DNA from: Streptomyces armeniacus
Lineage (GTDB): Bacteria; Actinomycetota; Actinomycetes; Streptomycetales; Streptomycetaceae
Direction of reading: 5' to 3'
NCBI RefSeq assembly: GCF_003355155.1
Contig: NZ_CP031320.1
Location: 5,757,367 to 5,821,366, forward strand
DNA: 64,000 bases
Both the position numbers and the translations under genes were made by a program. Below the pieces are notes generated by a model. It was not told the DNA's origin and searched no databases. It worked only from the letters and a program-made list of their open reading frames with translations. This document shows positions 48,111 to 58,565 of the stretch, piece by piece (within the stretch, counting starts at the first letter, position 1; each line of letters starts with the position of its first letter).

Positions 48111-49969
48111 GTGCCCTGAACCCCCGAGGTCCCGTCGTTGTCTTCCGTGCCGCTCTCGCCGTCCGGGACGGATTCGTCTGGGGGCGGCTCGTCCTGTACG
48201 GGCTCGTCCGCCGCGGGATCGTCCCGTACGGACCCATCCGCTACGGGCTCGTCCGCCGCCGGTTCATCCCGTACGGACGCATCCGCTACGGGCCCGTCCC
48301 GGACCGCCCCCTCCGCCAGGACCGCCTCCCGGGCCATCGCCGCCGTCAGCAGCGCCTCCTGCTCCGCGCGCGGGCCGTGTGCCGGGTCGCGGTGGAACTC
48401 CCCCGTCAGCCGCCCCTCGCACAGCACCAGCACCCGGTCGCACATGCCGATGAGCTCCGGCAGTTCGGACGACACCGCGAGGATGCCGGTCCCCTGCCGC
48501 GCCAACTCGTCCATCAGCGCGTGGATCTCGGCCTTCGCGCCGACGTCGATGCCGCGCGTCGGCTCGTCCATCAGCAGCAGACTGGGCTTGGTCAGCAGGC
48601 ACTTGGCGAGGACGACCTTCTGCTGGTTGCCGCCGGACAGCTTGCCGACGATCGCGTTCAGCGAGGGTGTCTTGACCTTGAGGTTCCCGACCTGTTCCGC
48701 GACCGCCGCCCGTTCGCGGCGCCGGTCGACGGTGCGCCACGGGCGCCGGTACTGCGCCAGTGACGCCAGCGAGGTGTTGAAGCGGACGGTGTTGGCGAGT
48801 ACGAGCGACTGCGCCTTGCGGTCCTCCGCGACCAGCGCCATCCCGTTCCGCAGGGCGTGCCCGGGGCTGCGCGGCCGGTACGGCTTCCCGTCCAGCGTGA
48901 TGGTGCCGCGTACGCGCGCCGCGCCGTACGCGCCGAACAGCGCCTGCAGCACCTCCGTACGCCCCGCGCCCATCAGCCCGGCCAGGCCGACGATCTCCCC
49001 GGCCCGTACGGTCACGTCGATCCCGTGCAGCGCGCTGCCGCCCTCGGGCGCACAGCTCAACCCGGTGGCTTCAAGGCGTACGGGCCCGTCGCTGCGCTGC
49101 GCGCTGCCGCGCGGGTAGAGCTCGCCGAGCGAGCGGCCCACCATGAGCCGTACGAGCTCGGCGCGGTCGGTGCCGGTCATGGAGCGTTCGCCGACGAACT
49201 CGCCGTCCCGCAGCACCGTGACGGTGTCCGCGATCTCCTCCAGCTCCTCGAGCCGGTGGGAGATGTAGACGACTCCGACGCCATCCGCGGTCAGGTCGCG
49301 GATGACGTCGAAGAGCCGGCGGACCTCGGCGTCGGCGAGCGCCGAAGTCGGCTCGTCCATGACAAGCAGACGGACGTTGAGGTTGAGCGCCTTGGCGACC
49401 TCGATGAGCTGCTGCTCGGCGATACGGCAGTGCTTGACGGGCCGGCGCGGCGGCACCTCAAGGCCCAGCCGGGCGAGGAGTTCGGCCGCGCGCCGGTCCA
49501 TGGCCTTGCGGTCGACGGTGCCGCGTACGGTGCGGGGCTCGCGGCCGAGGAAGATGTTCTCGGCCGCGGTCAGCTCCGGCACCAGGTTGAGCTCCTGGTG
49601 GATCATGCCGATGCCGTGCGCCTGCGCCGCCTTGGGCGAGTGGATCTGTACGGGCTTGCCGTCGCACTCGATGACGCCCTCGTAGTCGGCGTGGACGCCG
49701 GCGAGGATGTTCATGAGGGTGGACTTGCCGGCGCCGTTCTCGCCGAGCAGGGCCACCACTTCGCCGGCGTGCACGGTGAGGCGTACGCCCTTGAGCGCGC
49801 GTACGCCCGGAAAGCTCTTGGCGATGTCGCGCATCGCCAGCAGCGGCGCCGGCGCGGGCGCGGACGCCCCCGAGGCCGGCGCCGGCGCGGGCTCCGGCGC
49901 CCCCGACGCGGGCTCCGGCGCCAACTCCGTTGGTGGCGCCGGTTCCCCCTGGTCCCGCTCGTCTGTCAT
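48107..49969 (-). CDS. CUT2 sugar ABC ATPase, two nucleotide-binding domains
   Basis: 620 aa. Two ABC domains: the first has Walker A GENGAGKS (about residue 75) and Walker B LLVMDEPTSALAD; the second has the degenerate GLMGAGRTE loop, signature LSGGNQQKVVLAKCL and Walker B LLLMDEPTRGIDVG, exactly the RbsA/XylG layout. A Pro/Ala-rich start (1-45) and a long Asp/Glu/Val/Pro repeat tail (about 555-620, ADEPV-type repeats) are unusual. Start and stop overlap the adjoining genes (ATGA). Confidence 0.93.
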   Translation of the reverse strand: MTDERDQGEPAPPTELAPEPASGAPEPAPAPASGASAPAPAPLLAMRDIAKSFPGVRALKGVRLTVHAGEVVALLGENGAGKSTLMNILAGVHADYEGVIECDGKPVQIHSPKAAQAHGIGMIHQELNLVPELTAAENIFLGREPRTVRGTVDRKAMDRRAAELLARLGLEVPPRRPVKHCRIAEQQLIEVAKALNLNVRLLVMDEPTSALADAEVRRLFDVIRDLTADGVGVVYISHRLEELEEIADTVTVLRDGEFVGERSMTGTDRAELVRLMVGRSLGELYPRGSAQRSDGPVRLEATGLSCAPEGGSALHGIDVTVRAGEIVGLAGLMGAGRTEVLQALFGAYGAARVRGTITLDGKPYRPRSPGHALRNGMALVAEDRKAQSLVLANTVRFNTSLASLAQYRRPWRTVDRRRERAAVAEQVGNLKVKTPSLNAIVGKLSGGNQQKVVLAKCLLTKPSLLLMDEPTRGIDVGAKAEIHALMDELARQGTGILAVSSELPELIGMCDRVLVLCEGRLTGEFHRDPAHGPRAEQEALLTAAMAREAVLAEGAVRDGPVADASVRDEPAADEPVADGSVRDDPAADEPVQDEPPPDESVPDGESGTEDNDGTSGVQGT

Positions 49970-51384
49970 GCGGCGTCCCCGAACCCGTCGTAGCGGATGC
50001 CCAGCTGGCGGCAGACGGCGCGCAGTTCGGCGACGTAGTCGCCGGGCACGGCGTGCAGGTGGTTGGAGCCGAACTTGGTGAGGAACTCCTCGGCCTCGCA
50101 GTTCAGCGACGCGAAGGCGTGCGGCCACTCCCAGGTGGAGGCGCGCATCATGCGCTCGTTGGTGGCGTCGTCGTACGTCTCCAGGTTTCCGCGCATGACG
50201 TGCATGCGGTACGCGCTGTCCTCACGCGTGAGCCGGGCGAACGTCATCTCGCCGGGCGCCGCGAGGTGCTGTACGGAGGCGCCGCCCGCGGGGAAGTAGA
50301 AAACCTCGGGGAAGAGGTTGACGTGCCGCAGGTTCTCCGCCGGGTCGTCGGAGCGGGCGGCGTACCAGGTGGCGTGCTGCCCGGAGTTGCACAGGTCCCA
50401 GACGTCCTTGTCGCCGTGGTAGTGCCGGATGTCGGCGAACAGCACCGGGTCGCCCGAGAGCAGCTTCAGCAGCTGCATCGTCATGGCGGCGTCCATGTCG
50501 GCCTCGGTGGAGGTGACATGGGTGGGCTTGGGGCCCTCCCAGTCGTACGGGTCGTTGAGGAACGCCTCCGCGATGTCCATCGTGCAGAAGTTCGCGGTGA
50601 GTTCGGGCTGGCCCTTGATGCCGGAGAAGTCGAGGTTCCACTCGTCGATCAGCTCGCGCATCGCGTAGTAGGTGCGGATCTGGCGCTCGAGCAGCTCCGG
50701 GGTGAGGCGGTCGCCGTCGTAGTGCACGCCGGCGGCGTGCTTCTCGAGCCAGGCGCGCGCCTGGCTGACGCGCGACTGCTCGGCGTTCTCACTCCGGCGT
50801 ACGATCTCCCACTGGTCGATCTCCTCGACGTCGACGCCGAAGACCTTCATCCACTGGTCGGTGTTGGCGGTGGCGGTGTACATCCCCATCGGCCGCCCGC
50901 CGATCCGCCCGAACGTGGAGCCGCGCAGGCCCTGTACGGCGGCCCCGGCCCGTACGTGGGTGAGGATCCGCTCCTGCACCGCCGGGTCGTCGAGGTCGCC
51001 CCAGGCGCGTGCGTGGGTGCGGCCGAGCTGGTCGAGCGCGCCGCCGCCGGCGAGCATGCCGACCATGCCGGGGAACTGCGGGTCGATGTTCGCGACGAGC
51101 AGCAGCGGGCCGGGCGTGGCCTCCGCGGCGAGCGCGGTGAAGTGCGGGAACGTCCACACGGAGTGGTGCATGATCGTGATGTCCGGGTGGTGGTCGGCCA
51201 CCCAGCGGGCCTGCGAGGTCGCCAGGGTGTTGCTGGTGATCTGCTCGGGGGCGGTGATCACCTCGTGCCCGGCGTTCCGCAGCACGGTGGCGAGCTGGGT
51301 CGCGGCCCGTCCGACGTGCTCGGTGACGTCCCGCTGGACGTAGTCGCGGCCGTCGGAAATCGGGAGCAGACCGATGCGTGCCAT
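49966..51384 (-). CDS. L-arabinose/L-fucose isomerase family protein
   Basis: 472 aa. Aldose-ketose isomerase acting on a free sugar with Mn2+. Family features: RIGLLPISDGRDYV start, CTMDIAEAFLNDPYD, STEADMDAAMTMQLLKLLSGDPVLFADIRHY and the metal His region SGQHATWY. FucI-like enzymes also accept D-arabinose, giving D-ribulose. It lies directly upstream of a CUT2 importer and FGGY kinase and downstream of a CUT1 importer and GH172 enzyme. Which pentose or deoxyhexose it uses is open. A 130-bp gap with GGTGC repeats separates it from the CUT1 genes, so a second promoter may exist there. Confidence 0.87.
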   Translation of the reverse strand: MARIGLLPISDGRDYVQRDVTEHVGRAATQLATVLRNAGHEVITAPEQITSNTLATSQARWVADHHPDITIMHHSVWTFPHFTALAAEATPGPLLLVANIDPQFPGMVGMLAGGGALDQLGRTHARAWGDLDDPAVQERILTHVRAGAAVQGLRGSTFGRIGGRPMGMYTATANTDQWMKVFGVDVEEIDQWEIVRRSENAEQSRVSQARAWLEKHAAGVHYDGDRLTPELLERQIRTYYAMRELIDEWNLDFSGIKGQPELTANFCTMDIAEAFLNDPYDWEGPKPTHVTSTEADMDAAMTMQLLKLLSGDPVLFADIRHYHGDKDVWDLCNSGQHATWYAARSDDPAENLRHVNLFPEVFYFPAGGASVQHLAAPGEMTFARLTREDSAYRMHVMRGNLETYDDATNERMMRASTWEWPHAFASLNCEAEEFLTKFGSNHLHAVPGDYVAELRAVCRQLGIRYDGFGDAA

Positions 51385-51514
51385 GGGGGGTCCTCCATGT
51401 GTGTCGTGCCGAAATGCGGTGCGTACGGCAGGTGGTGCGGGGTTGGTGCGGGTACTGCGGTGGTGCCGGTTGGTGCCGGTCGGGTGGTGCGTGTGAAGCG
51501 GCCCGGGCCGCCCG

Positions 51515-52372
51515 TCACTTCAGCCCGGACGTCTTGATGGACTCGGTGATCTGCTTCTGGAAGCTGAAGAAGAGGACGAGCATGGGCGCCGCCGCGACCG
51601 CCGCCGCGGCCAGCACGTAGTTCCAGTTGGAGCCGTACTGCGACTGGAACGAGGCGATGCCCACCTGTACGACCGTGAGGTCGGGGTTCGTCGTGGAGAC
51701 CAGCGGCCAGAGGAACGAGTTCCAGTTGGCGAGGAAGAAGAAGATCGCCAGCGCGGAGAGGATCGGCCGGGACAGCGGCAGCACGATCGACCAGTACACG
51801 CGCCAGTGCCCGCAGCCGTCGACGATCGCCGCCTCCTCCAGCTCTCTGGGCAGCCCCAGATAGAACTGCCGGAGCAGGAAGATGCCGAACGCGTTGAAGA
51901 TCGCCGGGATGATGAGGCCCGCGTACGAGTCGAGCATCCCCAGCTCACGTACCACCAGGAACAGCGGGATCAGCACGACGGGCGCGGTGATCAGCAGCGT
52001 GGAGAAGATCGTCATGAACAGCGTCTCGCGGCCCGGGAAGCGCAGCCTCGCCAGCGCGTACGCCGCCATCGAGTGCAGCAGCAGCGCCACGACGGTGATC
52101 ACGGCGGAGATGAAGAAGCTGTTCAGCAGGTAGCGGACGAACGGGACTTCGGTGAAGACGTACACGAAGTTCTGCACGGTGAACTCGTCGGGAATCAGCT
52201 TCCCGTCGGTCACGGTGTCCCGCGTCTTGAACGCGGACGTGATCATCCACAGCACGGGGAAGAAGGCCACGGCGGCCAGGACGGTGCCGAGCACCGTCAG
52301 CCCGATGCGTCCTCTGCGCCCGGCGCTCATGCGCGTCACGCGCGCCGGTGCGAAGCGGGTCTCAGTCGCCAT
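51515..52372 (-). CDS. Carbohydrate ABC permease (CUT1, MalG type)
   Basis: 285 aa, six membrane helices and the EAA loop PRELEEAAIVDGCGHWRVYWSIVLPLS. Its start overlaps the partner permease gene by 11 bp. ATPase not encoded here; shared MsiK-type ATPase expected. Confidence 0.92.
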   Translation of the reverse strand: MATETRFAPARVTRMSAGRRGRIGLTVLGTVLAAVAFFPVLWMITSAFKTRDTVTDGKLIPDEFTVQNFVYVFTEVPFVRYLLNSFFISAVITVVALLLHSMAAYALARLRFPGRETLFMTIFSTLLITAPVVLIPLFLVVRELGMLDSYAGLIIPAIFNAFGIFLLRQFYLGLPRELEEAAIVDGCGHWRVYWSIVLPLSRPILSALAIFFFLANWNSFLWPLVSTTNPDLTVVQVGIASFQSQYGSNWNYVLAAAAVAAAPMLVLFFSFQKQITESIKTSGLK

Positions 52373-53324
52373 CGTCGAACCTCCCGCCCTTCGTGATCTT
52401 GAAGATCACTCCGGAGACGAGGACCATCGCCAGCACGAGGGCGGTGCCCATGGCGGCCGAGTAGCCGTACTCCCCGAAGACGAAGGCTTGTTGGTAGATG
52501 TAGAAGATCGCCAGCGACGTGCTGTTGGCCGGGCCGCCCTCGGTGAGCACGAAGACCAGCTCGAAGCCTCCGGTGATCGCGGCGACGGTCGACATCAGCA
52601 GTACGAAGAAGCTGGTGGGGCGCAGCAGCGGCCAGGTGATGGTGCGGAACTGCGTCCAGGGGCCGGCGCCGTCGATCCGGGCGGCCTCGTAATACTCCCG
52701 GGGGATCTCCTGGAGACCCGCCAGGAAAATGATCATGTAGTAGCCCATCATCACCCAGATGAAGACCGCGATGATGGAGTAGAGGGCGATGTCGGGATCG
52801 CCCAGCCACGACTCCCCCTCCAGGCCGACGGAGCGGAACGCCTTGTTCACGACGCCGATCTGCTCGTCGAGCATGAACTTCCAGAGCAGGCCGACCACGA
52901 CGAGGCTGATGACGTACGGCAGGAAGAAGATCGTGCGGAAGATGCTGACGCCGGGCAGGTTCTGCTTGACGAGCAGCCCGAGCCCGAGGCTCACCACGAA
53001 CAGCACGGGCACGAGCACCAGCACGTAGATGCCGGTGATCTTCATCGAGTCCCAGAACAGCGGATCGCCCAGCATCCGCTCGTAGTTGCCCAGTCCGACC
53101 CACTCGTAGCTGCCGAAGCCGCTGACCTGGAAGAAGCTCAGCACCACGGACAGCACCATCGGAATGCCGACGAAGACCAGCAGTCCGATGCAGTCGGGCA
53201 GCAGGAACAGCGCGGCGGCCAGCCACTCGCGGTGCTTGCGGGAGAGCCGCGGCTGCGGCGGCTCCTTCGGCCGTGCCGCCGGTGCGGCCGAGGCCGTGCG
53301 TTCGGGTGCGGCGAGGTCGCTCAT
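52362..53324 (-). CDS. Carbohydrate ABC permease (CUT1, MalF type)
   Basis: 320 aa. A cytoplasmic start of 35 residues, then six membrane helices beginning WLAAALFLLPDCIGLLVFVG, and the EAA loop PREYYEAARIDGAGPWTQFRTITWPLL. The ATG at 53324 overlaps the binding-protein stop by 4 bp. Confidence 0.92.
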   Translation of the reverse strand: MSDLAAPERTASAAPAARPKEPPQPRLSRKHREWLAAALFLLPDCIGLLVFVGIPMVLSVVLSFFQVSGFGSYEWVGLGNYERMLGDPLFWDSMKITGIYVLVLVPVLFVVSLGLGLLVKQNLPGVSIFRTIFFLPYVISLVVVGLLWKFMLDEQIGVVNKAFRSVGLEGESWLGDPDIALYSIIAVFIWVMMGYYMIIFLAGLQEIPREYYEAARIDGAGPWTQFRTITWPLLRPTSFFVLLMSTVAAITGGFELVFVLTEGGPANSTSLAIFYIYQQAFVFGEYGYSAAMGTALVLAMVLVSGVIFKITKGGRFDDGD

Positions 53325-54667
53325 ACCAGCTTCGCCCCCTTGTAGCTCTTGACGTACGCCTCGACGGACTGCGCGGCGCGTGATGTCTCGCTGTCGACGC
53401 TGCGGCCGGCGAGCATCGCGCCCTGCAGGGCGTCGGACATCGCCTTGTAGATCACCGGCGGGTAGCGCGGTTCGGCCCGGCCGCCGGGGAAGACCTCGTC
53501 CTTGAAGTACTTCATGGCCCACTGGTCGTAGCCGCCGGCGCGGGTGGCCCGTTCGAGGACGGACTTGCGGGGCGCGATGTCGGACTTGGCCTTGACGCAC
53601 CAGTCGACCATCCGGTCGAGGCACTCCTCCTCCATCGTGCCGAGCGCCCAGGCGCAGAACTCGGCGGCCGCCTCGGGGTGGCGCCCCTTCGCGTTGGCGC
53701 AGAACGACCAGCCGCCGAGCGCCGTCTTGTACGTACCGCCGGGCGGCGTCGGCAGCTTGAACAGGCCGTACTCGAACTTCGGGGCGAACGCGCGGAAGCT
53801 GGAGACCTGCCAGATGCCGCTCTGCCACATGGCGGCGTTGCCGCCCCGGAACGCGGCGATCAGATCGTTCGCGGCGGGCGGCACGCGCGGCGTGATCCCG
53901 AGGCGTACGGCGTCCTGCCACAGCTGGAGCGCCTGCCGTACGGCCTTGGTGTCGACCGACGGGCGGCCCTTCTCGTCGAGTACGTCGCCGCCGCCCTGCC
54001 ACATCCACGGGTACCAGAGGAAGTTCTGCAGATAGCCGGGCTTGGTCTCGGTGACGATCCCGGCCCGGGTGGGCGACTTCAGCTTGGCGCCGACGTCCAG
54101 CAACTGGTCCCAGGTGGTGGGGATGTCGCCCTCGGAGAGCTTCGCCTTCTCCCACGCGCTGACGTCGTAGTACATGGCGAGCGGCTCGACCTCCATGGGG
54201 AGGGCGTAGACCTTGCCGTCGACCATGCGGCTGGCGAGCGCGTCCTTGTAGTAGTCCTTGACGGCCGCCTTGTCCATGTGCGGCGTCAGATCCATCAGGA
54301 TCCCGCCGTTGTAGTAGCGGAGGAAGTCGCCCGGGCTGGCGAGGAAGATGTCCGGGCCGGAGCCCGCGGCGAACGCCGTCGGCAGCTTGGAGCCCGTCTG
54401 GTAGATGGGCGGCGGCAGATAGAGAAGCTCGATCTTGGTCTTGTGGCTGGCGTTCCACTTGGCGACCAGATCGGTGAACCACTTGCTCTGCGCCGCGAGG
54501 GCGGGGTCGTCCGAGCGCTGCGGGGCGTAGAAGTTCCAGAACTGCATCGGCCCGCCCTCGGCCTTCGCCTGGAGTCCGCAGCCGGCGAGCGCGGCGGTCC
54601 CCGCCGCCGCCGCGCCGCCCGCGAGCACGCGGCGCCTGGGGACGCCGCGCGTGCTGTCGACTGTCAT
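53321..54667 (-). CDS. Extracellular sugar-binding lipoprotein (CUT1)
   Basis: 448 aa. Tat-lipoprotein signal with PRRRVLAGGAAAAGTAALAGC (lipobox Cys about 30). The receptor fold contains FAAGSGPDIFLASPGDFLRYY, GKVYALPMEVEPLAMYYD and FRGGNAAMWQSGIWQ. Located between the GH172 gene and the permeases on the same strand, so it probably captures the sugar released by GH172. Confidence 0.92.
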   Translation of the reverse strand: MTVDSTRGVPRRRVLAGGAAAAGTAALAGCGLQAKAEGGPMQFWNFYAPQRSDDPALAAQSKWFTDLVAKWNASHKTKIELLYLPPPIYQTGSKLPTAFAAGSGPDIFLASPGDFLRYYNGGILMDLTPHMDKAAVKDYYKDALASRMVDGKVYALPMEVEPLAMYYDVSAWEKAKLSEGDIPTTWDQLLDVGAKLKSPTRAGIVTETKPGYLQNFLWYPWMWQGGGDVLDEKGRPSVDTKAVRQALQLWQDAVRLGITPRVPPAANDLIAAFRGGNAAMWQSGIWQVSSFRAFAPKFEYGLFKLPTPPGGTYKTALGGWSFCANAKGRHPEAAAEFCAWALGTMEEECLDRMVDWCVKAKSDIAPRKSVLERATRAGGYDQWAMKYFKDEVFPGGRAEPRYPPVIYKAMSDALQGAMLAGRSVDSETSRAAQSVEAYVKSYKGAKLV

Positions 54668-54681
54668 GTGGTTCCTCCCTG

Positions 54682-54731
54682 TGCGGCCGTCAGGCCGTGA
54701 ACACCACTGCGGCCGTCAGGCCGTGGACACC
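54682..54731. repeat. 24-bp direct repeat between binding-protein and GH172 genes
   Basis: GCGGCCGTCAGGCCGTG followed by A/G-ACACC occurs twice with a 26-bp period (54682-54705, 54708-54731). Non-coding. Confidence 0.75.
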
Positions 54732-54736
54732 GCGCC

Positions 54737-55816
<1,080 letters not shown>

Positions 55817-55841
55817 CGTGCACACACTCCTACAGGATCGT

Positions 55842-55853
55842 GAAATCGATTTC
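55842..55853. promoter_or_regulatory. LacI-type operator near GH172 start
   Basis: GAAATCGATTTC is a perfect 12-bp palindrome with a central CG, the classic LacI-family operator form. It lies 25 bp upstream of the GH172 ATG. Confidence 0.75.
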
Positions 55854-55938
55854 TTTGGACTCCATGGGTATCCCACCTAGTAAAGAGGGACACTGGTGGT
55901 GGATGCCCGGCCTCAGCGGCAGCTTGGGGTGATGCCGT

Positions 55939-55952
55939 TGAAATCCATTTCA
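55939..55952. promoter_or_regulatory. LacI-type operator near lacI-type gene
   Basis: TGAAATCCATTTCA has the same arms as the 55842 site and lies 67 bp before the LacI start, with centres 98 bp apart. Paired sites allow looping and auto-regulation. Confidence 0.7.
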
Positions 55953-55953
55953 C

Positions 55954-56009
55954 GCGAACGTAAAGTTCGCCTGGAGCGGTGTCAAGAGGTTGTGCGAAGA
56001 GGTTGTGCG
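55954..56009. promoter_or_regulatory. Inverted and direct repeats in the LacI leader
   Basis: GCGAAC/GTTCGC with a 5-bp spacer (55954-55970) is followed by two exact 13-bp direct repeats AAGAGGTTGTGCG (55984-55996, 55997-56009), just before the AGGAG ribosome site. Role unknown. Confidence 0.5.
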
Positions 56010-56019
56010 AAGGAGTCCG

Positions 56020-57027
56020 GTGTCAACGATCAGCGATGTGGCGCGAGCGGCGGGCGTCTCCCCCGCGACCGTTTCCAGAGTCTTCAACGGCGGCCGGGTC
56101 AGCCCCGAGCGCACCGAGCGCGTCCGCCAGGTCGCGGCCGAACTCGGCTTCTCACCCAACCGGGTCGCCCGCTCCCTGCGCACCCAGCGCGCCAGCGTGA
56201 TCGGGCTGATGATCCCCGACATCGAGAACCCGTTCTTCACCGCGCTCGCCCGCGGCGTCGAGGACGCGTCGCAGCGTACGAATCTGTCCGTCGTCCTCTG
56301 CAACACCGACGAGGACGTCGAGAAGGAGGCGCGCTACCTCGACATCGCCCTCGCCGAACAGATGGCGGGCGTCATCGTCGCCGCCGCCTCCCGCCGCCGT
56401 TCGGACTTCTCCGCGCTCGCCGAGCGCGGCATGCCCGTCGTCGCCGTCGACCGGCGGCCCCGCGCCGCCATGGTCGACGCGGTGATGGTCGACAACCAGC
56501 ACGGCAGCGACGAGGCCACCGCCCACCTGGTGGACCGCGGCTACCAGCGCGTCGCCTGCATCACCGGCCCCGCCGGCGCCTCCACCTCCGAGGAGCGCCT
56601 CGCCGGCTACCGCGCCGCGATGCGCGAGGCCGGCGCCGCGGACGAGTGGATACGGGCCTACACGCGGCACGCGGACTTCCGCGTGGAGGGCGGCCGTACG
56701 GCCATGGAAGAGCTGCTCGCCCTCCCCGAACCGCCGGACGCCGTGTTCGTGGCCAACAACCTGATGACGGTCGGCGCCCTCCAGGCGCTGCGGGTGGCGG
56801 GGGTCGAACCGCCGTCGTTCGGCATCCTGTCGTTCGGCGACGTCCCCTGGGCCTCGCTCGTACGACCGCCGCTGACGACGGTGCAGCTGCCCGCGTACGA
56901 CCTGGGGGTCGCGGCGGCGGCCCTGCTCCAGGAACGCATCGCGGGCTCGGACAAACCCCTCCAGACGGTCGTGCTCCGCACGGCCCTCCGCCCGCGCGCG
57001 AGCACGGCGGGGCCGGAGGGGGAGTGA
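56020..57027 (+). CDS. LacI-family transcriptional regulator
   Basis: 335 aa. Helix-turn-helix and hinge STISDVARAAGVSPATVSRVFNGGRVS and FSPNRVARSLRTQRAS, then a sugar-sensing core (VIGLMIPDIENPFFTALARGVED). GTG at 56020 is fixed by AGGAG 5 nt upstream and the conserved N-terminus; longer in-frame starts would run through the 13-bp repeats. It is divergent from GH172 with two LacI operators between, so it most likely represses the whole leftward furanose locus. Confidence 0.93.
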   Translation: MSTISDVARAAGVSPATVSRVFNGGRVSPERTERVRQVAAELGFSPNRVARSLRTQRASVIGLMIPDIENPFFTALARGVEDASQRTNLSVVLCNTDEDVEKEARYLDIALAEQMAGVIVAAASRRRSDFSALAERGMPVVAVDRRPRAAMVDAVMVDNQHGSDEATAHLVDRGYQRVACITGPAGASTSEERLAGYRAAMREAGAADEWIRAYTRHADFRVEGGRTAMEELLALPEPPDAVFVANNLMTVGALQALRVAGVEPPSFGILSFGDVPWASLVRPPLTTVQLPAYDLGVAAAALLQERIAGSDKPLQTVVLRTALRPRASTAGPEGE

Positions 57028-57082
57028 GGGGGCGCGCCGGCGTCCGCCGTGTGGCGTGTGCCGTGTGCCGTGTGCCGTGCGG

Positions 57083-57703
57083 CTACCGCTCCCGGACGGC
57101 GTAGGTCAGGTGCGTCACCCTCGGGGAGGGCTCCGCGCGGACCGGCTCCAGCGCCACGCGGCCCGCGTCCACGCCCTCGAACAGACGGATTCCGGCGCCG
57201 AACAGCACAGGTGAGAGCGCGATCGAGAACTCGTCGACCAGGCCGGCGTTCACGTACTCCAGGATCGTCGCGCCGCCGCCCGCGACGCGGACGTCGCGGT
57301 CACCGGCGGCCTCGCGGGCCTGGTCCAGCGCGGACTCGATGCCGTCGTTGACGAAGTGGAAGGTGGTCCCGCCCGGCCGCTCCCAGGGGTCACGCTTCTC
57401 GTGCGTCACGACGAACACCGGCGTGTGGAACGGCGCGTCCTCCGGCCATGCCTGCTCGCCGGCGTCGAACATGCGCTTGCCCATCACGCTCGCGCCGGTG
57501 CGCTCGAACGTCTCCCGCAGGATGTCGTTGTCGCGCCCTTCCTCGCCGCCCGCGCCGAGCTTCAGGTTCTCCCGGAAGAACCGCTGCGGGAAGACCCACT
57601 GCTGCAGTTCCATCCACTGCCGCCCCATCAGGTCCTCGACGGACTCGGGCGCGATGAAGCCGTCCAGCGACATCGACACGCTGAAGAACACCTTCCCGGC
57701 CAT
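57083..57703 (-). CDS. Dihydrofolate reductase family protein (RibD C-terminal type)
   Basis: 206 aa. RibD-C/YyaP-like fold: KVFFSVSMSLDGFIAPE start, GASVMGKRMFDAGE, and VRVAGGGATILEYVNAGLVDEFSIALSPVLFGAGIRLFEG. These proteins resemble DHFR but their substrate is usually unknown. The ATG shares one base with the stop of the SRPBCC gene. Third gene of the ArsR operon. Confidence 0.9.
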   Translation of the reverse strand: MAGKVFFSVSMSLDGFIAPESVEDLMGRQWMELQQWVFPQRFFRENLKLGAGGEEGRDNDILRETFERTGASVMGKRMFDAGEQAWPEDAPFHTPVFVVTHEKRDPWERPGGTTFHFVNDGIESALDQAREAAGDRDVRVAGGGATILEYVNAGLVDEFSIALSPVLFGAGIRLFEGVDAGRVALEPVRAEPSPRVTHLTYAVRER

Positions 57704-58209
57704 CAGCCCTCAGCTCCCTTCCGAACGGTCTCGGTGACGTAGGCGGCCAGGTTGCCCAGGGTCTGCCGGCCGCCCTCGATCGCGTGGTACGTCTCGACCG
57801 CCTCGTCGCGCAGTTTCTTGGTGGGGAACAGCGTGCGCATCTCGATCCGGGTCGCCGCGCCGTCGGGCTCGAACGTCAGGACCGACTCGAAGGCGTTCGG
57901 GTCGCCGCGGGACTCACCGTGGAGCAGCGCGATCCGCTCCGGCGGAACGATCTCGGTCCAGGTGATCCACTCGGGGTAGTCCGTCCCGTCCGGTCCGTGC
58001 ATCACAAAGTCCCACTCCCCGCCGACACGGAAGTCGAACGACTGCGTGGTCGTGGTGAACCCCTCCGGTCCCCACCACTGCGACAGATGCCGGACCTCGG
58101 TGAACGCCTCGAACACCAGCTCCCGCGGGGCCTCGATGACCCGGGCGATGACGACCTCGCGGTCGGCCGTCGCGGACTGCGCCCGCGCTCCTCGTCCCGT
58201 CGTGCTCAT
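57703..58209 (-). CDS. SRPBCC (AHSA1-like) domain protein
   Basis: 168 aa. Helix-grip fold with the AHSA1 pattern VIARVIEAPRELVFEAFTEVRHLSQWWGPEGF and a C-terminal helix (LRDEAVETYHAIEGGRQTLGNLAAYV). It binds a hydrophobic ligand in related proteins. Starts 3 bp after the ArsR stop; ArsR-SRPBCC pairs are common in actinobacteria. Confidence 0.92.
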   Translation of the reverse strand: MSTTGRGARAQSATADREVVIARVIEAPRELVFEAFTEVRHLSQWWGPEGFTTTTQSFDFRVGGEWDFVMHGPDGTDYPEWITWTEIVPPERIALLHGESRGDPNAFESVLTFEPDGAATRIEMRTLFPTKKLRDEAVETYHAIEGGRQTLGNLAAYVTETVRKGAEG

Positions 58210-58212
58210 GAG

Positions 58213-58554
58213 CTACTCCTCCTGCCTTTCCTGCTTCAGGTCCTGCACGTACGCGTCCAGCCGGTCGAAGCTCTCACTCCAGAACCGCTCGAACCCGCCG
58301 GTCCACTCGTGGACGGAGCGCAGCCCACGGGCGTCAAGGCCGTACAGGCGCTGCTTGCCCGCCTTGCGATCCCGCACCAGCCCGACCTCACGAAGGACCC
58401 GCAGGTGTTTGGACGCGCGCGGCTGGGTCATCCCCAGCTCCCGTGCCAGCTCGGTCACCGGCTGCTCACCCGCCCGCAGCAGCACCAGGATCTCCCGGCG
58501 TTGCGGCTCGGCGATCGCATTGAAGACGTCCGACGTCGTCGCGGCTCGTGCCAT
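58213..58554 (-). CDS. ArsR-family transcriptional regulator
   Basis: 113 aa. Winged helix: VFNAIAEPQRREILVLLRAGEQPVTELARELGMTQPRASKHLRVLREVGLV. No metal-binding Cys pairs, so it is probably a ligand or stress sensor rather than a metal sensor. ATG at 58554; a 16-bp perfect palindrome lies 11 bp upstream and is its likely operator. First gene of a three-gene operon. Confidence 0.93.
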   Translation of the reverse strand: MARAATTSDVFNAIAEPQRREILVLLRAGEQPVTELARELGMTQPRASKHLRVLREVGLVRDRKAGKQRLYGLDARGLRSVHEWTGGFERFWSESFDRLDAYVQDLKQERQEE

Positions 58555-58565
58555 GCGGCAATCGT

